64,000 nt of DNA, from positions 1 to 64,000 of the forward strand of contig NZ_BJEQ01000007.1 of the NCBI RefSeq assembly GCF_005405585.1. Direction: 5' to 3'. Origin of the DNA: Agarivorans sp. Toyoura001 (GTDB lineage: Bacteria; Pseudomonadota; Gammaproteobacteria; Enterobacterales; Celerinatantimonadaceae). The notes beneath the pieces were generated by a model that was not told the DNA's origin, made no database searches, and worked only from the letters and a program-made list of their open reading frames with translations. Of this stretch, positions 55,587-64,000 are shown piece by piece (the stretch's first letter is position 1; each line of letters begins with the position of its first letter). The position numbers were made by a program, and so were the translations under genes.

Positions 55587-56846
55587 ATGTTTAACAAAAA
55601 GAAACTTGGAACAGTAGCGTTAGCCCTCGGCACTACGCTGGCGTTAACCGCAACGTCAGCATGGGCGAAAACTACCCTAACAGTAGCTTCATTCCCTAGC
55701 TTTGACCTTGCTGTACAGTCGGCTATTCCACTTTATAAAAAGATTAATCCAGATGTAGAAATTAAGCTCGTATCGTTAGCTTATGGTGATCACCATAATG
55801 CGATGACTACTGCGCTAGCAACTGGCGGTAACCTACCTGACGTAATGGGTATTGAATATGGTTACATTGGCCGCTTTGCATCATCTGGTGGCTTAGAAGA
55901 TTTACGCGCTGCTCCATACAGTGCAGAGCAATATGAAAAACTATTTTCTAAATTTACTGTGCCACTAGCCACTGGTGGTAGCGGTACATTAGCAGCAATT
56001 CCAGCAGATATTGGCCCTGGTGCGTTGTTCTTCCGCGAAGATATCTTTACCAAAGCTGGCGTAACTGAAGAAGACCTTATTAAAGACTGGGATTCTTTTA
56101 TTGCTGCGGGTAAAAAAATCAAAGAAACAACCGGTTCTTACCTTGTTGCCAGTGCTGTAGATATTAAAGACGTTGTGATTCGTAGTGGTCTTAAAGATGG
56201 CGAAGGTATCTACTTTGATGCAGAAGGCAACATCACGGTAAACAATGACCGTTTCAAAGAAGCGTTCCGTTTAGCAAAAGCTGTTCGTGAAGCCGGTATT
56301 GATGCACAAGTTGGTGCATGGAGCTCAGAGTGGACTGAAGGTTTACGTCGCGGCACTATCGCTTCACAAATGATGGGTGCTTGGTTAGGCGGTCACTTAG
56401 CTAACTGGATTGCTCCAGAGAGTAAAGGCCTATGGCGTTCAGCTGCTCTACCAGGCGGTACTTATGCAAGCTGGGGTGGTTCTTTCTACGCTATTCCTAA
56501 GAAAGCCAAAAACAAAGCTGAAGCATGGGAATTCATTAAGTTCATGACCATGGATAAAGAGATGCAAATTGCAGCTTTCCGTGATTTAGACGCTTTCCCA
56601 GCATTAGTTGAAGCGCAAAATGATGACTTCATAAACCAACCAATTCCTTACCTAGGTGGCCAAGTGGCTCGCGTAGAGTGGAAGAATTCTGCTGACCGCA
56701 TTCCAGCAATGGATGTTCACAAGCATGATCCAGTTGCTGAACAAATCATTAATGATGCACTTGAAGGTGTATTAGAGCGTGATGAAAACATTGATGCAGC
56801 GTTAGCTGAAGCTGAAAAGCAAATCAAACGTCGCGCTAGACGTTAA
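55587..56846 (+). CDS. Sugar ABC transporter substrate-binding protein
   Basis: This 419-residue periplasmic protein belongs to solute-binding family 1. The signal peptide ends in TATSAWA. The mature part has the typical cluster-B layout, with ALATGGNLPDVMGIEYGYIG, WSSEWTEGLRRGTIASQMMG and KAKNKAEAWEFIKFMT. It is the binding component for the adjacent permeases. The likely ligand, xylo-oligosaccharides, is inferred from the locus. AGGAG precedes the ATG. A hairpin with a long T-tract follows it. Confidence 0.93.
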   Translation: MFNKKKLGTVALALGTTLALTATSAWAKTTLTVASFPSFDLAVQSAIPLYKKINPDVEIKLVSLAYGDHHNAMTTALATGGNLPDVMGIEYGYIGRFASSGGLEDLRAAPYSAEQYEKLFSKFTVPLATGGSGTLAAIPADIGPGALFFREDIFTKAGVTEEDLIKDWDSFIAAGKKIKETTGSYLVASAVDIKDVVIRSGLKDGEGIYFDAEGNITVNNDRFKEAFRLAKAVREAGIDAQVGAWSSEWTEGLRRGTIASQMMGAWLGGHLANWIAPESKGLWRSAALPGGTYASWGGSFYAIPKKAKNKAEAWEFIKFMTMDKEMQIAAFRDLDAFPALVEAQNDDFINQPIPYLGGQVARVEWKNSADRIPAMDVHKHDPVAEQIINDALEGVLERDENIDAALAEAEKQIKRRARR

Positions 56847-56856
56847 TTTTAATATC

Positions 56857-56886
56857 GAGGGAGCTCGCTCCCTCACTTTTTTTTTT
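56857..56886 (+). terminator. Internal terminator-like hairpin in the ABC operon
   Basis: GAGGGAGC-TC-GCTCCCTC is followed by AC and ten Ts, between the binding-protein and permease genes. It probably causes partial termination, making more binding protein than permease, as in malE-malF. Confidence 0.75.
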
Positions 56887-56900
56887 GTCGGGAGTTAAAG

Positions 56901-57893
56901 ATGTCTTCTGTAGAGTCTGCCGTAAGACCACCAGTAGCTAAAATTAAAAAGCGGACCCTAAAGCAGCGACTACATGCAAGTGGCTACAAATGGGCTCCTT
57001 ACTTATTTATTAGCCCTTTCTTTGCAATATTTACAGTCTTTGGGTTGTTTCCGTTACTTTTCTCTTTATTTTTGTCGTTTCACTATTGGGAGCCAGCCGC
57101 GGGATTAAGTGCCATGGAGTGGGTAGGTATTGAAAACTACACATTCGCCTTAACCGATGATTGGTTTCAGACGTCCGTATACAATACATTGTGGCTTGCG
57201 TTAGCTGCGGGTATCCCCCAGCATGTAATAGCAATTCCTTTAGCTTATTTCTTACATACTAGTTTTAAACGCAGCCGTAACACGGTGATTGGCATGTACT
57301 TTATGCCATTTATTACCTCTACTGTTGCTATCTCTTTGGTATTTACAACCCTGTTCTCACGAGACTTTGGCATGATTAACATGCTATTTACCTCGGCGGG
57401 TAACTGGACCATTGGTGATATTCAACCTCTAGCTTGGTTATTCCCTACAGAAAATATTGATTGGAATCGACCTGAGTACACCAAAACCATGATTGCTTTT
57501 GTTGTGTTCTGGCGCTTCGTTGGCTGGAATACCGTTCTGTATCTTTCTGCGATGCAAACCATTCCTAAAGATTTGTATGAAGCGGCCACGGTGGATGGCG
57601 CTAAACGTTGGCAGCAATTTTGGTACATCACGGTACCTATGCTTAAGCCAATGATGTTCTTCGCGGTAACCTTAACCATTATTGGTAACCTGCAATTGTT
57701 TGAAGAACCGTTCATTATTACTGGTGGTACTGGTGGTCTTGAGCAAGCGGGTAAAACAGCCGCAATGCATATGTACATTACCGCGTTTGTTGAGGGTGAC
57801 TTTGGTACTGCATCAGCTATCTCTTGGATTCTGTTTGCGCTGATTGCCTTCCTTACCTGGGGTAACAACAAATTACTCGGTGAGAAGAAGTAG
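56901..57893 (+). CDS. Sugar ABC transporter permease 1 (MalF/UgpA type)
   Basis: This 330-residue inner-membrane permease has six or seven hydrophobic segments and an N-terminal cytoplasmic stretch rich in Lys and Arg. The EAA loop that contacts the ATPase reads DLYEAATVDGAKRWQQFW. GGGAG precedes the ATG. It forms the heterodimeric channel with the next gene, 9 bp downstream. Confidence 0.93.
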   Translation: MSSVESAVRPPVAKIKKRTLKQRLHASGYKWAPYLFISPFFAIFTVFGLFPLLFSLFLSFHYWEPAAGLSAMEWVGIENYTFALTDDWFQTSVYNTLWLALAAGIPQHVIAIPLAYFLHTSFKRSRNTVIGMYFMPFITSTVAISLVFTTLFSRDFGMINMLFTSAGNWTIGDIQPLAWLFPTENIDWNRPEYTKTMIAFVVFWRFVGWNTVLYLSAMQTIPKDLYEAATVDGAKRWQQFWYITVPMLKPMMFFAVTLTIIGNLQLFEEPFIITGGTGGLEQAGKTAAMHMYITAFVEGDFGTASAISWILFALIAFLTWGNNKLLGEKK

Positions 57894-57902
57894 GAGTAAA
57901 TT

Positions 57903-58733
57903 ATGAATAAACTAACTAAGAGTCATTTAATCGCTTATTTCATTGTAGGTATGGGTTCCATCATTATGTTGGCGCCGTTCTACTTCATGTTTATATTTGC
58001 TTCGCATACCAACTCATCGATTTTGTCGGTGCCGCCACCAATGTGGTTCGGTGGAGAATTTATTAATAACGTTGGCATTCTGTTAGATGCACTGCCGTAC
58101 TTTTGGCACAACATTGGTTTAAGTTTTTATGTAGCGTTGATTACTACAATACTTAACTTGTTCTTCTGTTCATTAGCGGGTTATGCATTTGCCTTGTTTG
58201 AGTTTAAAGGCCGCAACGTAATGTTCATATTAATTATGGGCACCATGTTGTTACCACCTTTCTTGGGCATGATTCCAACTGCATTAATTATGTCTAAGCT
58301 AGAATGGATGAACCAACCACGAGCGCTATATATTCCTATGGCCTGTGGGGCAATGGGTATCTTTATGATGCGCCAGTTCATCTCTAGTGCGATTCCAAAA
58401 GAGCTGATTGAAGCAGCACGTATGGATGGCTGTAATGAGTTTGCTATCTACTGGCGTGTAGTTGTGCCATTAATTACACCTGCTTTTGGTACGCTTGGTT
58501 TGATTACCTTTATTGGCCAGTGGAACAACTTCATGGGCCCATTAGTGGTAATGAATGACATGAAGATGTTTACCGTGCCGCTAGCTCTTCGAGCATTGCA
58601 AGGTACCGGCCAGGTTCCTTGGGGCGCAATTTGTGCTGGTGCTGCGATTGCGGTAGTACCTCTGATGATCTTGTTCGTAATGACTTCTCGTAAGTTGATT
58701 GACGGCCTAACGGCAGGTGCTGTTAAAGGTTAA
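57903..58733 (+). CDS. Sugar ABC transporter permease 2 (MalG/UgpE type)
   Basis: This 276-residue permease has six predicted membrane segments. The EAA loop reads ELIEAARMDGCNEFAIYWRV. TAGGAG overlaps the end of the previous gene. It is the last gene of the importer operon and is followed by a strong terminator. Confidence 0.93.
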   Translation: MNKLTKSHLIAYFIVGMGSIIMLAPFYFMFIFASHTNSSILSVPPPMWFGGEFINNVGILLDALPYFWHNIGLSFYVALITTILNLFFCSLAGYAFALFEFKGRNVMFILIMGTMLLPPFLGMIPTALIMSKLEWMNQPRALYIPMACGAMGIFMMRQFISSAIPKELIEAARMDGCNEFAIYWRVVVPLITPAFGTLGLITFIGQWNNFMGPLVVMNDMKMFTVPLALRALQGTGQVPWGAICAGAAIAVVPLMILFVMTSRKLIDGLTAGAVKG

Positions 58734-58751
58734 ACAAGAACTTATTAGATT

Positions 58752-58781
58752 AAAAAAGCCAGCTTATTAGCTGGCTTTTTT
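58752..58781. terminator. Bidirectional terminator
   Basis: AAAAAAGCCAGC-TTATTA-GCTGGCTTTTTT lies between the convergent permease and GlsB-family genes. Confidence 0.88.
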
Positions 58782-58797
58782 GCGTTTGTCATTTAGC

Positions 58798-59037
58798 TCA
58801 CTTTTTTACAATGCTAACGATGTAGAGCAAAATTACCGCGCCCACAACGGCAGTGATAAGCGACCCCAACATACTGGTGCTTCCAAAACCAAGCAAACCA
58901 AAAACAAAGCCGCCCACTACCGAGCCAACAATGCCCACCACAATGTTGCCTAACACGCCAAAGCCGCCGCCTTTCATAATATTGCCAGCAAGCCAACCTG
59001 CCACCGCACCAATAAGTAACCAAATAATAATGCCCAT
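58798..59037 (-). CDS. GlsB/YeaQ/YmgE-family stress membrane protein
   Basis: This 79-residue inner-membrane protein has three hydrophobic, glycine-rich segments: IIWLLIGAVAGWLAGNIMKG, then GNIVVGIVGSVVGGFVFGLL, and ITAVVGAVILLYIVSIVKK. This is the transglycosylase-associated (GlsB/YeaQ/YmgE) family, usually induced by stress; its molecular role is unknown. AAAAGGAA precedes the ATG. Confidence 0.9.
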   Translation of the reverse strand: MGIIIWLLIGAVAGWLAGNIMKGGGFGVLGNIVVGIVGSVVGGFVFGLLGFGSTSMLGSLITAVVGAVILLYIVSIVKK

Positions 59038-59219
59038 AATTTTTCCTTTTTAGTATGAAACCCTAATTGTGTGAATGCTTTTAAGCTCTGAGTCGTTATT
59101 GGCTAAGTGTAGTAAACGAAATGAACTTCATAGCTTAATGATTAGCCATTTTTTCGCTTTCTATTCATTCTGTTGCGTATTAATCTGCCTATTGAAATAA
59201 CGATGAGTGAGAGTAATGG

Positions 59220-59828
59220 ATGACTAGGCAGCCCTATTTAATTGAATCAGAATTAAGCGCCGGAAATGTGCTGTTGCAGCCCTTGCAGTTAAGCCATAGA
59301 GCAGCGCTATTAGCCGCCGAAGCCGATGGGCGCTTAAGTCAGTTGTGGTACACCAGCGTTCCCAATGCAGACTCTATTGATGCTTACTTTGACAGTGCTT
59401 TACAAGATAAGCAGCAAGGTGTGGCGCTGCCGTTTGTTGTAATAGATAAACCCAGCGGCAACGTTATTGGTGCAACTCGCTATTGCCATGCCGATGTTGT
59501 TAACCGCCGTTTAGAGATTGGTTATACCTGGTATGCAAAAAGCTATCAGCGCTCTTCAGTAAATACCCAATGCAAATTGCTATTGCTGAGTTACGCTTTT
59601 GAGCAACTCAGTTCTATTGCTGTGGAATTTAGAACCCATTGGCACAATCATGCTTCACGCGCAGCCATCGCCCGTTTAGGCGCTAAACAGGATGGGGTTT
59701 TACGCAATCATAGTCTTGATGCTCAAGGTAACTATCGCGATACAGTGGTGTTTTCGATTACTAATCAAGAATGGCCCACGGTGAAACATGCTTTGTTGCA
59801 TAAGCTGGCCAGCTACGCAGGTAATTAA
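59220..59828 (+). CDS. GNAT-family N-acetyltransferase (RimJ/RimL-like)
   Basis: This 202-residue acetyltransferase has the pattern GNVIGATRYCHADVVNRRLEIGYTW, split here as GNVIGATRYC and RRLEIGYTW, and RTHWHNHASRAAIARLGAK, which is the acetyl-CoA-binding end. It resembles the RimJ/RimL group that acetylates protein N-termini or small amines; the substrate is not known. It is followed after 15 bp by a DUF1349 gene and both are probably co-transcribed. Confidence 0.85.
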   Translation: MTRQPYLIESELSAGNVLLQPLQLSHRAALLAAEADGRLSQLWYTSVPNADSIDAYFDSALQDKQQGVALPFVVIDKPSGNVIGATRYCHADVVNRRLEIGYTWYAKSYQRSSVNTQCKLLLLSYAFEQLSSIAVEFRTHWHNHASRAAIARLGAKQDGVLRNHSLDAQGNYRDTVVFSITNQEWPTVKHALLHKLASYAGN

Positions 59829-59843
59829 CAGGGAGAGGTAGTG

Positions 59844-60467
59844 ATGAAAGAATTTTCACAGGCTAAGTGGCTCAACCCACCTAAGCAATATGTATTAGAC
59901 GACCATCAGTTACGCCTGACCACCGATCCGCATACCGATTTTTGGCAGCGCTCGTACTATGGTTTTCGCAACGACAATGCACCGGCTTTACTCTTAAGCT
60001 ATCAAGACAACTTTAGCGTTAGTGTGAAGGTGAGTTTTGACTATCAGAAGCAGTTTGACCAAGCGGGAGTGATTATTTATCTCGACAGCGAAAACTGGTT
60101 TAAGGCATCCATTGAATTTGAAACAGCAGCATTGTCACGCTTGGGTTCAGTCGTGACTAACTTGGGTTATTCGGATTGGGCAACAACTGATATTAGTACA
60201 CCGCAACATATTTGGTATCGCTTAAGCCGACGAGGGCCCGATTTCTTGATTGAGTATTCGCAAGACGGTGAAGCGTATCAGCAAATGCGGGTTTTTCATC
60301 TTCACCAACTTGGTGAAACAGCAAGTGTGCAAACCGATCCTCCAGCTGCTGCCAAACAGGCCGTTAAGCTAGGGCTATATGCTTGCAGCCCCAGCGATTC
60401 ATCGTTTACTGCTTGTTTTGAACAACTCACCATCGCGCCTTGCAGGTGGCGTTCACACCCTCATTAA
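59844..60467 (+). CDS. DUF1349 (concanavalin-A-like) protein
   Basis: This protein of about 207 residues has a jelly-roll-like DUF1349 fold: WQRSYYGFRNDNAPALLLSY, then VKVSFDYQKQFDQAGVIIYL, WFKASIEFE and VKLGLYACSPSDSSFTACFE. There is no signal peptide, so it is cytoplasmic. The family is related to yeast proteins affecting enolase expression and may bind sugars; the function is open. I use ATG 59844 with GGGAGAGG upstream. It converges on the LacI gene with only 2 bp between the stops. Confidence 0.82.
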   Translation: MKEFSQAKWLNPPKQYVLDDHQLRLTTDPHTDFWQRSYYGFRNDNAPALLLSYQDNFSVSVKVSFDYQKQFDQAGVIIYLDSENWFKASIEFETAALSRLGSVVTNLGYSDWATTDISTPQHIWYRLSRRGPDFLIEYSQDGEAYQQMRVFHLHQLGETASVQTDPPAAAKQAVKLGLYACSPSDSSFTACFEQLTIAPCRWRSHPH

Positions 60468-60469
60468 TA

Positions 60470-61516
60470 CTAGGTTTTGACTGGGCCAGAGCTTTGTCGT
60501 TTAACCAGCTTGGTGGTGAGTAAAACGCGGGATTCAGATTGTTGTTCACTGTTCATTTTTTGCATTAGTAAAGTGACCGCGGTTTCCCCTAGCTCATGAC
60601 AATTTTGGTCGATAGTGGTGAGTGGTGGGTTGTAAAACTCGCTGTCGTCGTGGTTATCAAACCCCACTACCGAAACATCTTGTGGCACGTTAATGTTGCG
60701 CTCATTGAGTGCTCGCAGCACGCCTAAGCACATCTCATCATTGGCCACCAATATGGCAGTAAAGTCCGTTTCAGCATCTAACAGCTCTAAGGTAGCTTGG
60801 TAGCCACTGCGGGCGTTCCAGTTGCCGTCCATTCGATTCACCGGCGTAATGTTGACTTTGGACAAGCTTTCTAACCAACCTGACTCGCGCCAATGCGCTA
60901 CACAGGTGTTAGCGGCACCATTAATCAGTGCAATATTACGATGCCCTAGGTCGATAAGGTGCTGAGCGGCTAAGCTGGCGCCGCCCACTTGGTCATGAGA
61001 TACCTGCAAAGCATCGTTGTTTTTATCAAAGTCGATGAATACACAAGGGGGCAAATTTTCACGCTCTTGGATTAGCTTAATGGTGGCGTGAGTGATTGAG
61101 GTATTAATAATTAAGCCGTCAACTTGCTGACCAAGTAACTCATCAATAGCTTTGTTACAAGAATCTTGATCCAACTCGTTCATCATTGAAATGGATAAAC
61201 TGAAACCTTGCTTTAACGCTTCGCGGCGGATCCCATCAGCGATTTTAGCAATGGCGTGTAGAGAAATGTTTATTGATACAAATCCCAAGGTGAGTGACTG
61301 CCTTCTCGCCAATTGTTGAGCCATGCGGTTAGGTAAGTAACCTGCGTCAGCAATTGCTTGCTGGACCTTAATTCGCGTTTTTTCAGCAACCTTCGGCGAT
61401 TTTCTAACCACTCTTGCTACCGTTTGGTGAGAGACTCCGGCGGTTTTGGCTACGTCTTTTAAGGTCACTGATGATTGTTTCATAGGTTTCATAGGGTTAA
61501 TTAGCTTGTTGATCAT
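60470..61516 (-). CDS. LacI-family transcriptional regulator
   Basis: This 348-residue repressor has an N-terminal helix-turn-helix (VTLKDVAKTAGVSHQTVARV; the LacI-like SHQTVARVV recognition helix), a hinge helix (YLPNRMAQQLARR) and a periplasmic-binding-like sensor (LGFVSINISLHAIAKIADG; VSVVGFDNHDDSEFYNPPLT). The recognition helix resembles that of E. coli LacI. Starts at 61516, 61492 and 61483 (MKQSSVTLKDV) are possible; none has a strong ribosome site. It is an orphan LacI gene and a candidate for the operator at 50702/54308 or the one at 33580/44195. Confidence 0.9.
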   Translation of the reverse strand: MINKLINPMKPMKQSSVTLKDVAKTAGVSHQTVARVVRKSPKVAEKTRIKVQQAIADAGYLPNRMAQQLARRQSLTLGFVSINISLHAIAKIADGIRREALKQGFSLSISMMNELDQDSCNKAIDELLGQQVDGLIINTSITHATIKLIQERENLPPCVFIDFDKNNDALQVSHDQVGGASLAAQHLIDLGHRNIALINGAANTCVAHWRESGWLESLSKVNITPVNRMDGNWNARSGYQATLELLDAETDFTAILVANDEMCLGVLRALNERNINVPQDVSVVGFDNHDDSEFYNPPLTTIDQNCHELGETAVTLLMQKMNSEQQSESRVLLTTKLVKRQSSGPVKT

Positions 61517-61679
61517 AGTAGCAAAATGGCTGCGTTACCCCTAAGGGAAGCCCATTACATTAGTATAAAAATGTGAATTTATTCAGTTACTTTTTTTTGT
61601 TGGGATTTATGTTTTATTGTTGCTATTAAGTGATAAATAATTAGGTAGGTAGAAAAAAACTACAATTAGCGCTTTTCAT

Positions 61680-61716
61680 GTGCTCTAGAATGCCTATTAT
61701 GGGGGTTTTAGAGCAC
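61680..61716 (+). promoter_or_regulatory. Leader hairpin upstream of the DAHP synthase gene
   Basis: GTGCTCTA (61680-61687) pairs with TAGAGCAC (61709-61716), 15 bp before the chosen ATG. It could influence translation or be part of an operator. No TrpR/TyrR box is recognised. Confidence 0.35.
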
Positions 61717-61731
61717 TCTCGGGAACGCAAC

Positions 61732-63078
61732 ATGACGCAATGGACACCCTCAAGCTGGAGAGACAAACCAGTAAAACAATTACCTACTTACCCTGATCAA
61801 GAAAAGCTTCAACAAACCGAGAAGTATTTGGCTGATCAGCCACCGCTAGTTTTTGCTGGTGAAGCGCGCGCTTTACGTGAAGACTTAGCCAAAGTAGCCA
61901 AGGGTGAAGCCTTTTTACTGCAAGGTGGTGATTGCGCCGAGAGTTTTGACGAATTCCGTACTAGCCATATTCGCGATACGTTTAAAGCATTAATGCAAAT
62001 GGCGGTAGTACTAACCTTTGGTGGTCAGAAGCCGGTGGTTAAAATTGGCCGTATTGCTGGTCAATTTGCTAAACCTCGTAGCGAAGACATGGAAACGATT
62101 AACGGCGAAAGCTGGCCGTCGTACCGCGGTGACATTATCAATGCCATCGACTTTAACGAGAAAAGCCGCGTGCCAGATCCGCAGCGTATGGTAGATGCTT
62201 ACAACCAATCTACTTCAACGCTAAACTTGCTACGTGCATTTGCCCAAGGTGGCTTGGCTGATTTAAACCAAGTGCACAAATGGAACTTAGACTTCATTAA
62301 GAAAAGCCCATTAGGCGAGCGTTATGAAGCGCTAGCGGGTAGCATTGAAGAGTCACTGGCCTTTATGAGCGCTTGTGGCATTAACCCAGCTACCGCACCA
62401 CAACTTCGCGAAACTAACTTATACACTTCACACGAAGCCTTGTTACTGCCGTATGAGCAAGCTCTTACTCGCTGTGACAGCCTAACGGGCAAGTGGTATG
62501 ACTGTTCTGCTCACATGTTGTGGATTGGTGACCGTACTCGCCAAATCGACCACGCTCACATCGAGTTTTTACGTGGCGTAGAAAACGCTATTGGCTTGAA
62601 AGCCGGCCCAACTACCGATCCAGAAGAGTTGTTGCGCATTATCGACATCATTAACCCTAACAACGAAGCGGGTCGTTTGAACCTTATCGTTCGTATGGGC
62701 GCTGATAAAGTGGCTGATCACCTACCTAACCTAATTAAAGCGGTAGAGCGTGAAGGTAAAAACGTAGTGTGGAGTTCAGACCCTATGCACGGCAATACCA
62801 TTAAAGCGCCTAACGGTTACAAAACACGTCGCGTAGATGATGTATTGCGTGAAGTGCAGCAGTTCTTCCAGATCCATAAATCTGAAGGGACCTATGCGGG
62901 TGGTGTTCACTTTGAAATGACTGGTCGTAACGTGACAGAATGTGTTGGTGGTGCTTTCCAAATCACTGAGCATGATCTGGCTCAGCGTTACCATACTTAC
63001 TGTGATCCACGCCTAAACGCTGACCAAGCTTTAGAATTAGCGTTCCTGATTGCAGACCATATCAAGGCAGCACGTTAA
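61732..63078 (+). CDS. Class II 3-deoxy-7-phosphoheptulonate (DAHP) synthase
   Basis: This protein of about 448 residues is a plant-type (class II) DAHP synthase, first enzyme of the shikimate pathway, joining phosphoenolpyruvate and erythrose 4-phosphate. It begins [20 protein letters not shown], then [32 protein letters not shown], and the metal/substrate blocks [10 protein letters not shown] and [18 protein letters not shown] start at ATG 61732 (GGGAA upstream), which matches the family N-terminus; the frame runs on to 61678. It is a single gene with its own terminator. Gene naming differs among species, so no symbol is given. Confidence 0.94.
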   Translation: MTQWTPSSWRDKPVKQLPTYPDQEKLQQTEKYLADQPPLVFAGEARALREDLAKVAKGEAFLLQGGDCAESFDEFRTSHIRDTFKALMQMAVVLTFGGQKPVVKIGRIAGQFAKPRSEDMETINGESWPSYRGDIINAIDFNEKSRVPDPQRMVDAYNQSTSTLNLLRAFAQGGLADLNQVHKWNLDFIKKSPLGERYEALAGSIEESLAFMSACGINPATAPQLRETNLYTSHEALLLPYEQALTRCDSLTGKWYDCSAHMLWIGDRTRQIDHAHIEFLRGVENAIGLKAGPTTDPEELLRIIDIINPNNEAGRLNLIVRMGADKVADHLPNLIKAVEREGKNVVWSSDPMHGNTIKAPNGYKTRRVDDVLREVQQFFQIHKSEGTYAGGVHFEMTGRNVTECVGGAFQITEHDLAQRYHTYCDPRLNADQALELAFLIADHIKAAR

Positions 63079-63099
63079 GACTTAGCACCTGTGATTAAG

Positions 63100-63120
63100 C
63101 CGCCTGTGGGCGGTTTTTTT
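63100..63120 (+). terminator. Terminator of the DAHP synthase gene
   Basis: CCGCC-TGTG-GGCGG followed by seven Ts, about 20 bp after the stop codon. Confidence 0.85.
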
Positions 63121-63243
63121 GTGGCCTTTTTTTGACAGTTTTAATCGATAAAGTCGAAAAAACTGATGTAACTAGACGGCTTGCTTGCTGGCCTGCATAG
63201 CACTCCATAAATTGTCGCTTTTTGATTATTTAAGAGCGGCTCT

Positions 63244-64000
63244 ATGTCTTTAATCTCTCCTATCTTTAATGCAAGTTTACTGCTTAGTGCGCTATCTGTA
63301 AGTGCGCTAAGTATTGCCGATTCTAAGCCTCATTCTCCGGCGGAAGGCACCGAGCAAGAGCTACAAGACATGTCGGATCCGCTAGCGGTTTATACCCAAG
63401 CGGGTGTAGGTGTTACTAACAAAGGCTTAAACCTAAAAGTGGGGCAAACCTACGATACGGGTAATGCGAATACCATGGCGATGAACATCATCGAAGTAAA
63501 AGGCTTTGCGGGTGAAGCCTTAGGTTGGGATGGAAGCAGCCAGCGCGATGACTCCGTTGATTCCATTCGATTTCGTAATTTCGGTGTAGATCTAAGTAAT
63601 GGTCGTGGTTCGCAGTTAGACGTAAGTTACGATATCGGCAATGAGATGGGCAGCGCGTCTTATTCATTCATTCAGGCCTTGCCTAAATTTGGCCCTGTGC
63701 AGTTTTATCCTTTAGCTGGTGCTGGTGTAGCCTTTGCTAATAACTATGCCGAAGGCACTGCAGACCACGCTGCTGGATACTCGGTACCGGGTACCTTTGC
63801 TTTAGTGGGTACCTACTCAAAAATTACCATTACCGATAAAATATGGCTTAACTACAACCCAATGTGGATGAGCAGTCTTTCCGGTTCAGACTTTTACAAA
63901 GACAATGCCTTTGGTATGGGCAATAGTGATGTATTCGCTCATGAATTCGCTGCGTCTTACCAAATTAACGCGCGTGCCAATATCCGTTACTTTGCGAATT
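63244..64000 (+). CDS. Outer-membrane channel-like protein, N-terminal part
   Basis: The frame is open from ATG 63244 to the window edge, at least 252 codons. A signal peptide ends near LSVSALSIADS. The mature part is rich in alternating strands (VDLSNGRGSQLDVSYDIGNE; KITITDKIWLNYNPMW; EFAASYQINARANIRYF), typical of a beta-barrel. I do not recognise the family; a porin-like outer-membrane protein is the best guess. The C-terminal strand and any terminal Phe lie outside the window. Confidence 0.65.
   Translation, partial: MSLISPIFNASLLLSALSVSALSIADSKPHSPAEGTEQELQDMSDPLAVYTQAGVGVTNKGLNLKVGQTYDTGNANTMAMNIIEVKGFAGEALGWDGSSQRDDSVDSIRFRNFGVDLSNGRGSQLDVSYDIGNEMGSASYSFIQALPKFGPVQFYPLAGAGVAFANNYAEGTADHAAGYSVPGTFALVGTYSKITITDKIWLNYNPMWMSSLSGSDFYKDNAFGMGNSDVFAHEFAASYQINARANIRYFAN

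Overview
The window looks like chromosomal DNA of a marine, polysaccharide-degrading gammaproteobacterium. Housekeeping genes (rep, tcdA, ilvC/ilvY, ubiK, ybaK, frmA/frmB, class II DAHP synthase) are of gammaproteobacterial type. The many secreted starch-, agar-like- and xylan-related proteins, the moderate GC and a CBM6-type protein suggest an Alteromonadales member close to Agarivorans. That genus assignment is an inference from gene content, not from a search.

Layout. 1-866: the left end of an IS3-family element whose orfB runs off the window. 921-7066 (minus): a starch locus with a secreted pullulanase and a secreted alpha-amylase sharing almost the same tandem N-terminal binding domains. 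7341-18317: a kinase-fold protein, Rep helicase, a TetR/MFP/RND efflux set, a chemoreceptor and TcdA. 18440-27340: lipoproteins, a diguanylate cyclase, an acyltransferase, an AlkC-type glycosylase and a formaldehyde detoxification pair with a divergent LysR gene. 27431-34269: a 1130-residue multidomain glycosidase-like exoenzyme, a PEP-CTERM-like anchored protein, a CBM21-type glycogen/starch-binding protein and a stand-alone CBM6. 34761-43857: transporter/regulator pair, a 0.9 kb gene-free stretch with structured repeats, a fibrinogen-like secreted protein, ilvC/ilvY, ybaK and ubiK. 44320-48487: a tandemly duplicated three-gene cassette of small, non-catalytic, carbohydrate-binding-like surface proteins. 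48673-58733: an M4-like lipoprotein protease, then a xylo-oligosaccharide locus (GH52 beta-xylosidase, XylR-like activator, complete ABC importer). 58798-64000: stress membrane protein, acetyltransferase, DUF1349 protein, LacI regulator, DAHP synthase and the start of an outer-membrane-like protein.

How it fits together. Extracellular amylase and pullulanase would cut alpha-glucans, helped by binding proteins. The six cassette proteins and the ABC importer with a cytoplasmic GH52 enzyme look like a capture, import and cleave route for xylan fragments. The GH52 and ABC promoters match over 135 bp without an indel: activator-like sites, -35, 17-bp spacer, -10 and a LacI-type operator. A different LacI-type operator core (TTTGTTAACGCTAACA) is shared by the cassette and the CBM21/CBM6 divergent promoter.

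The strongest unexplained signals are the duplicated cassette, the 135-bp promoter module, and a repeat family at 37657-38373 whose two nested stems are kept by at least four compensatory base changes between copies.
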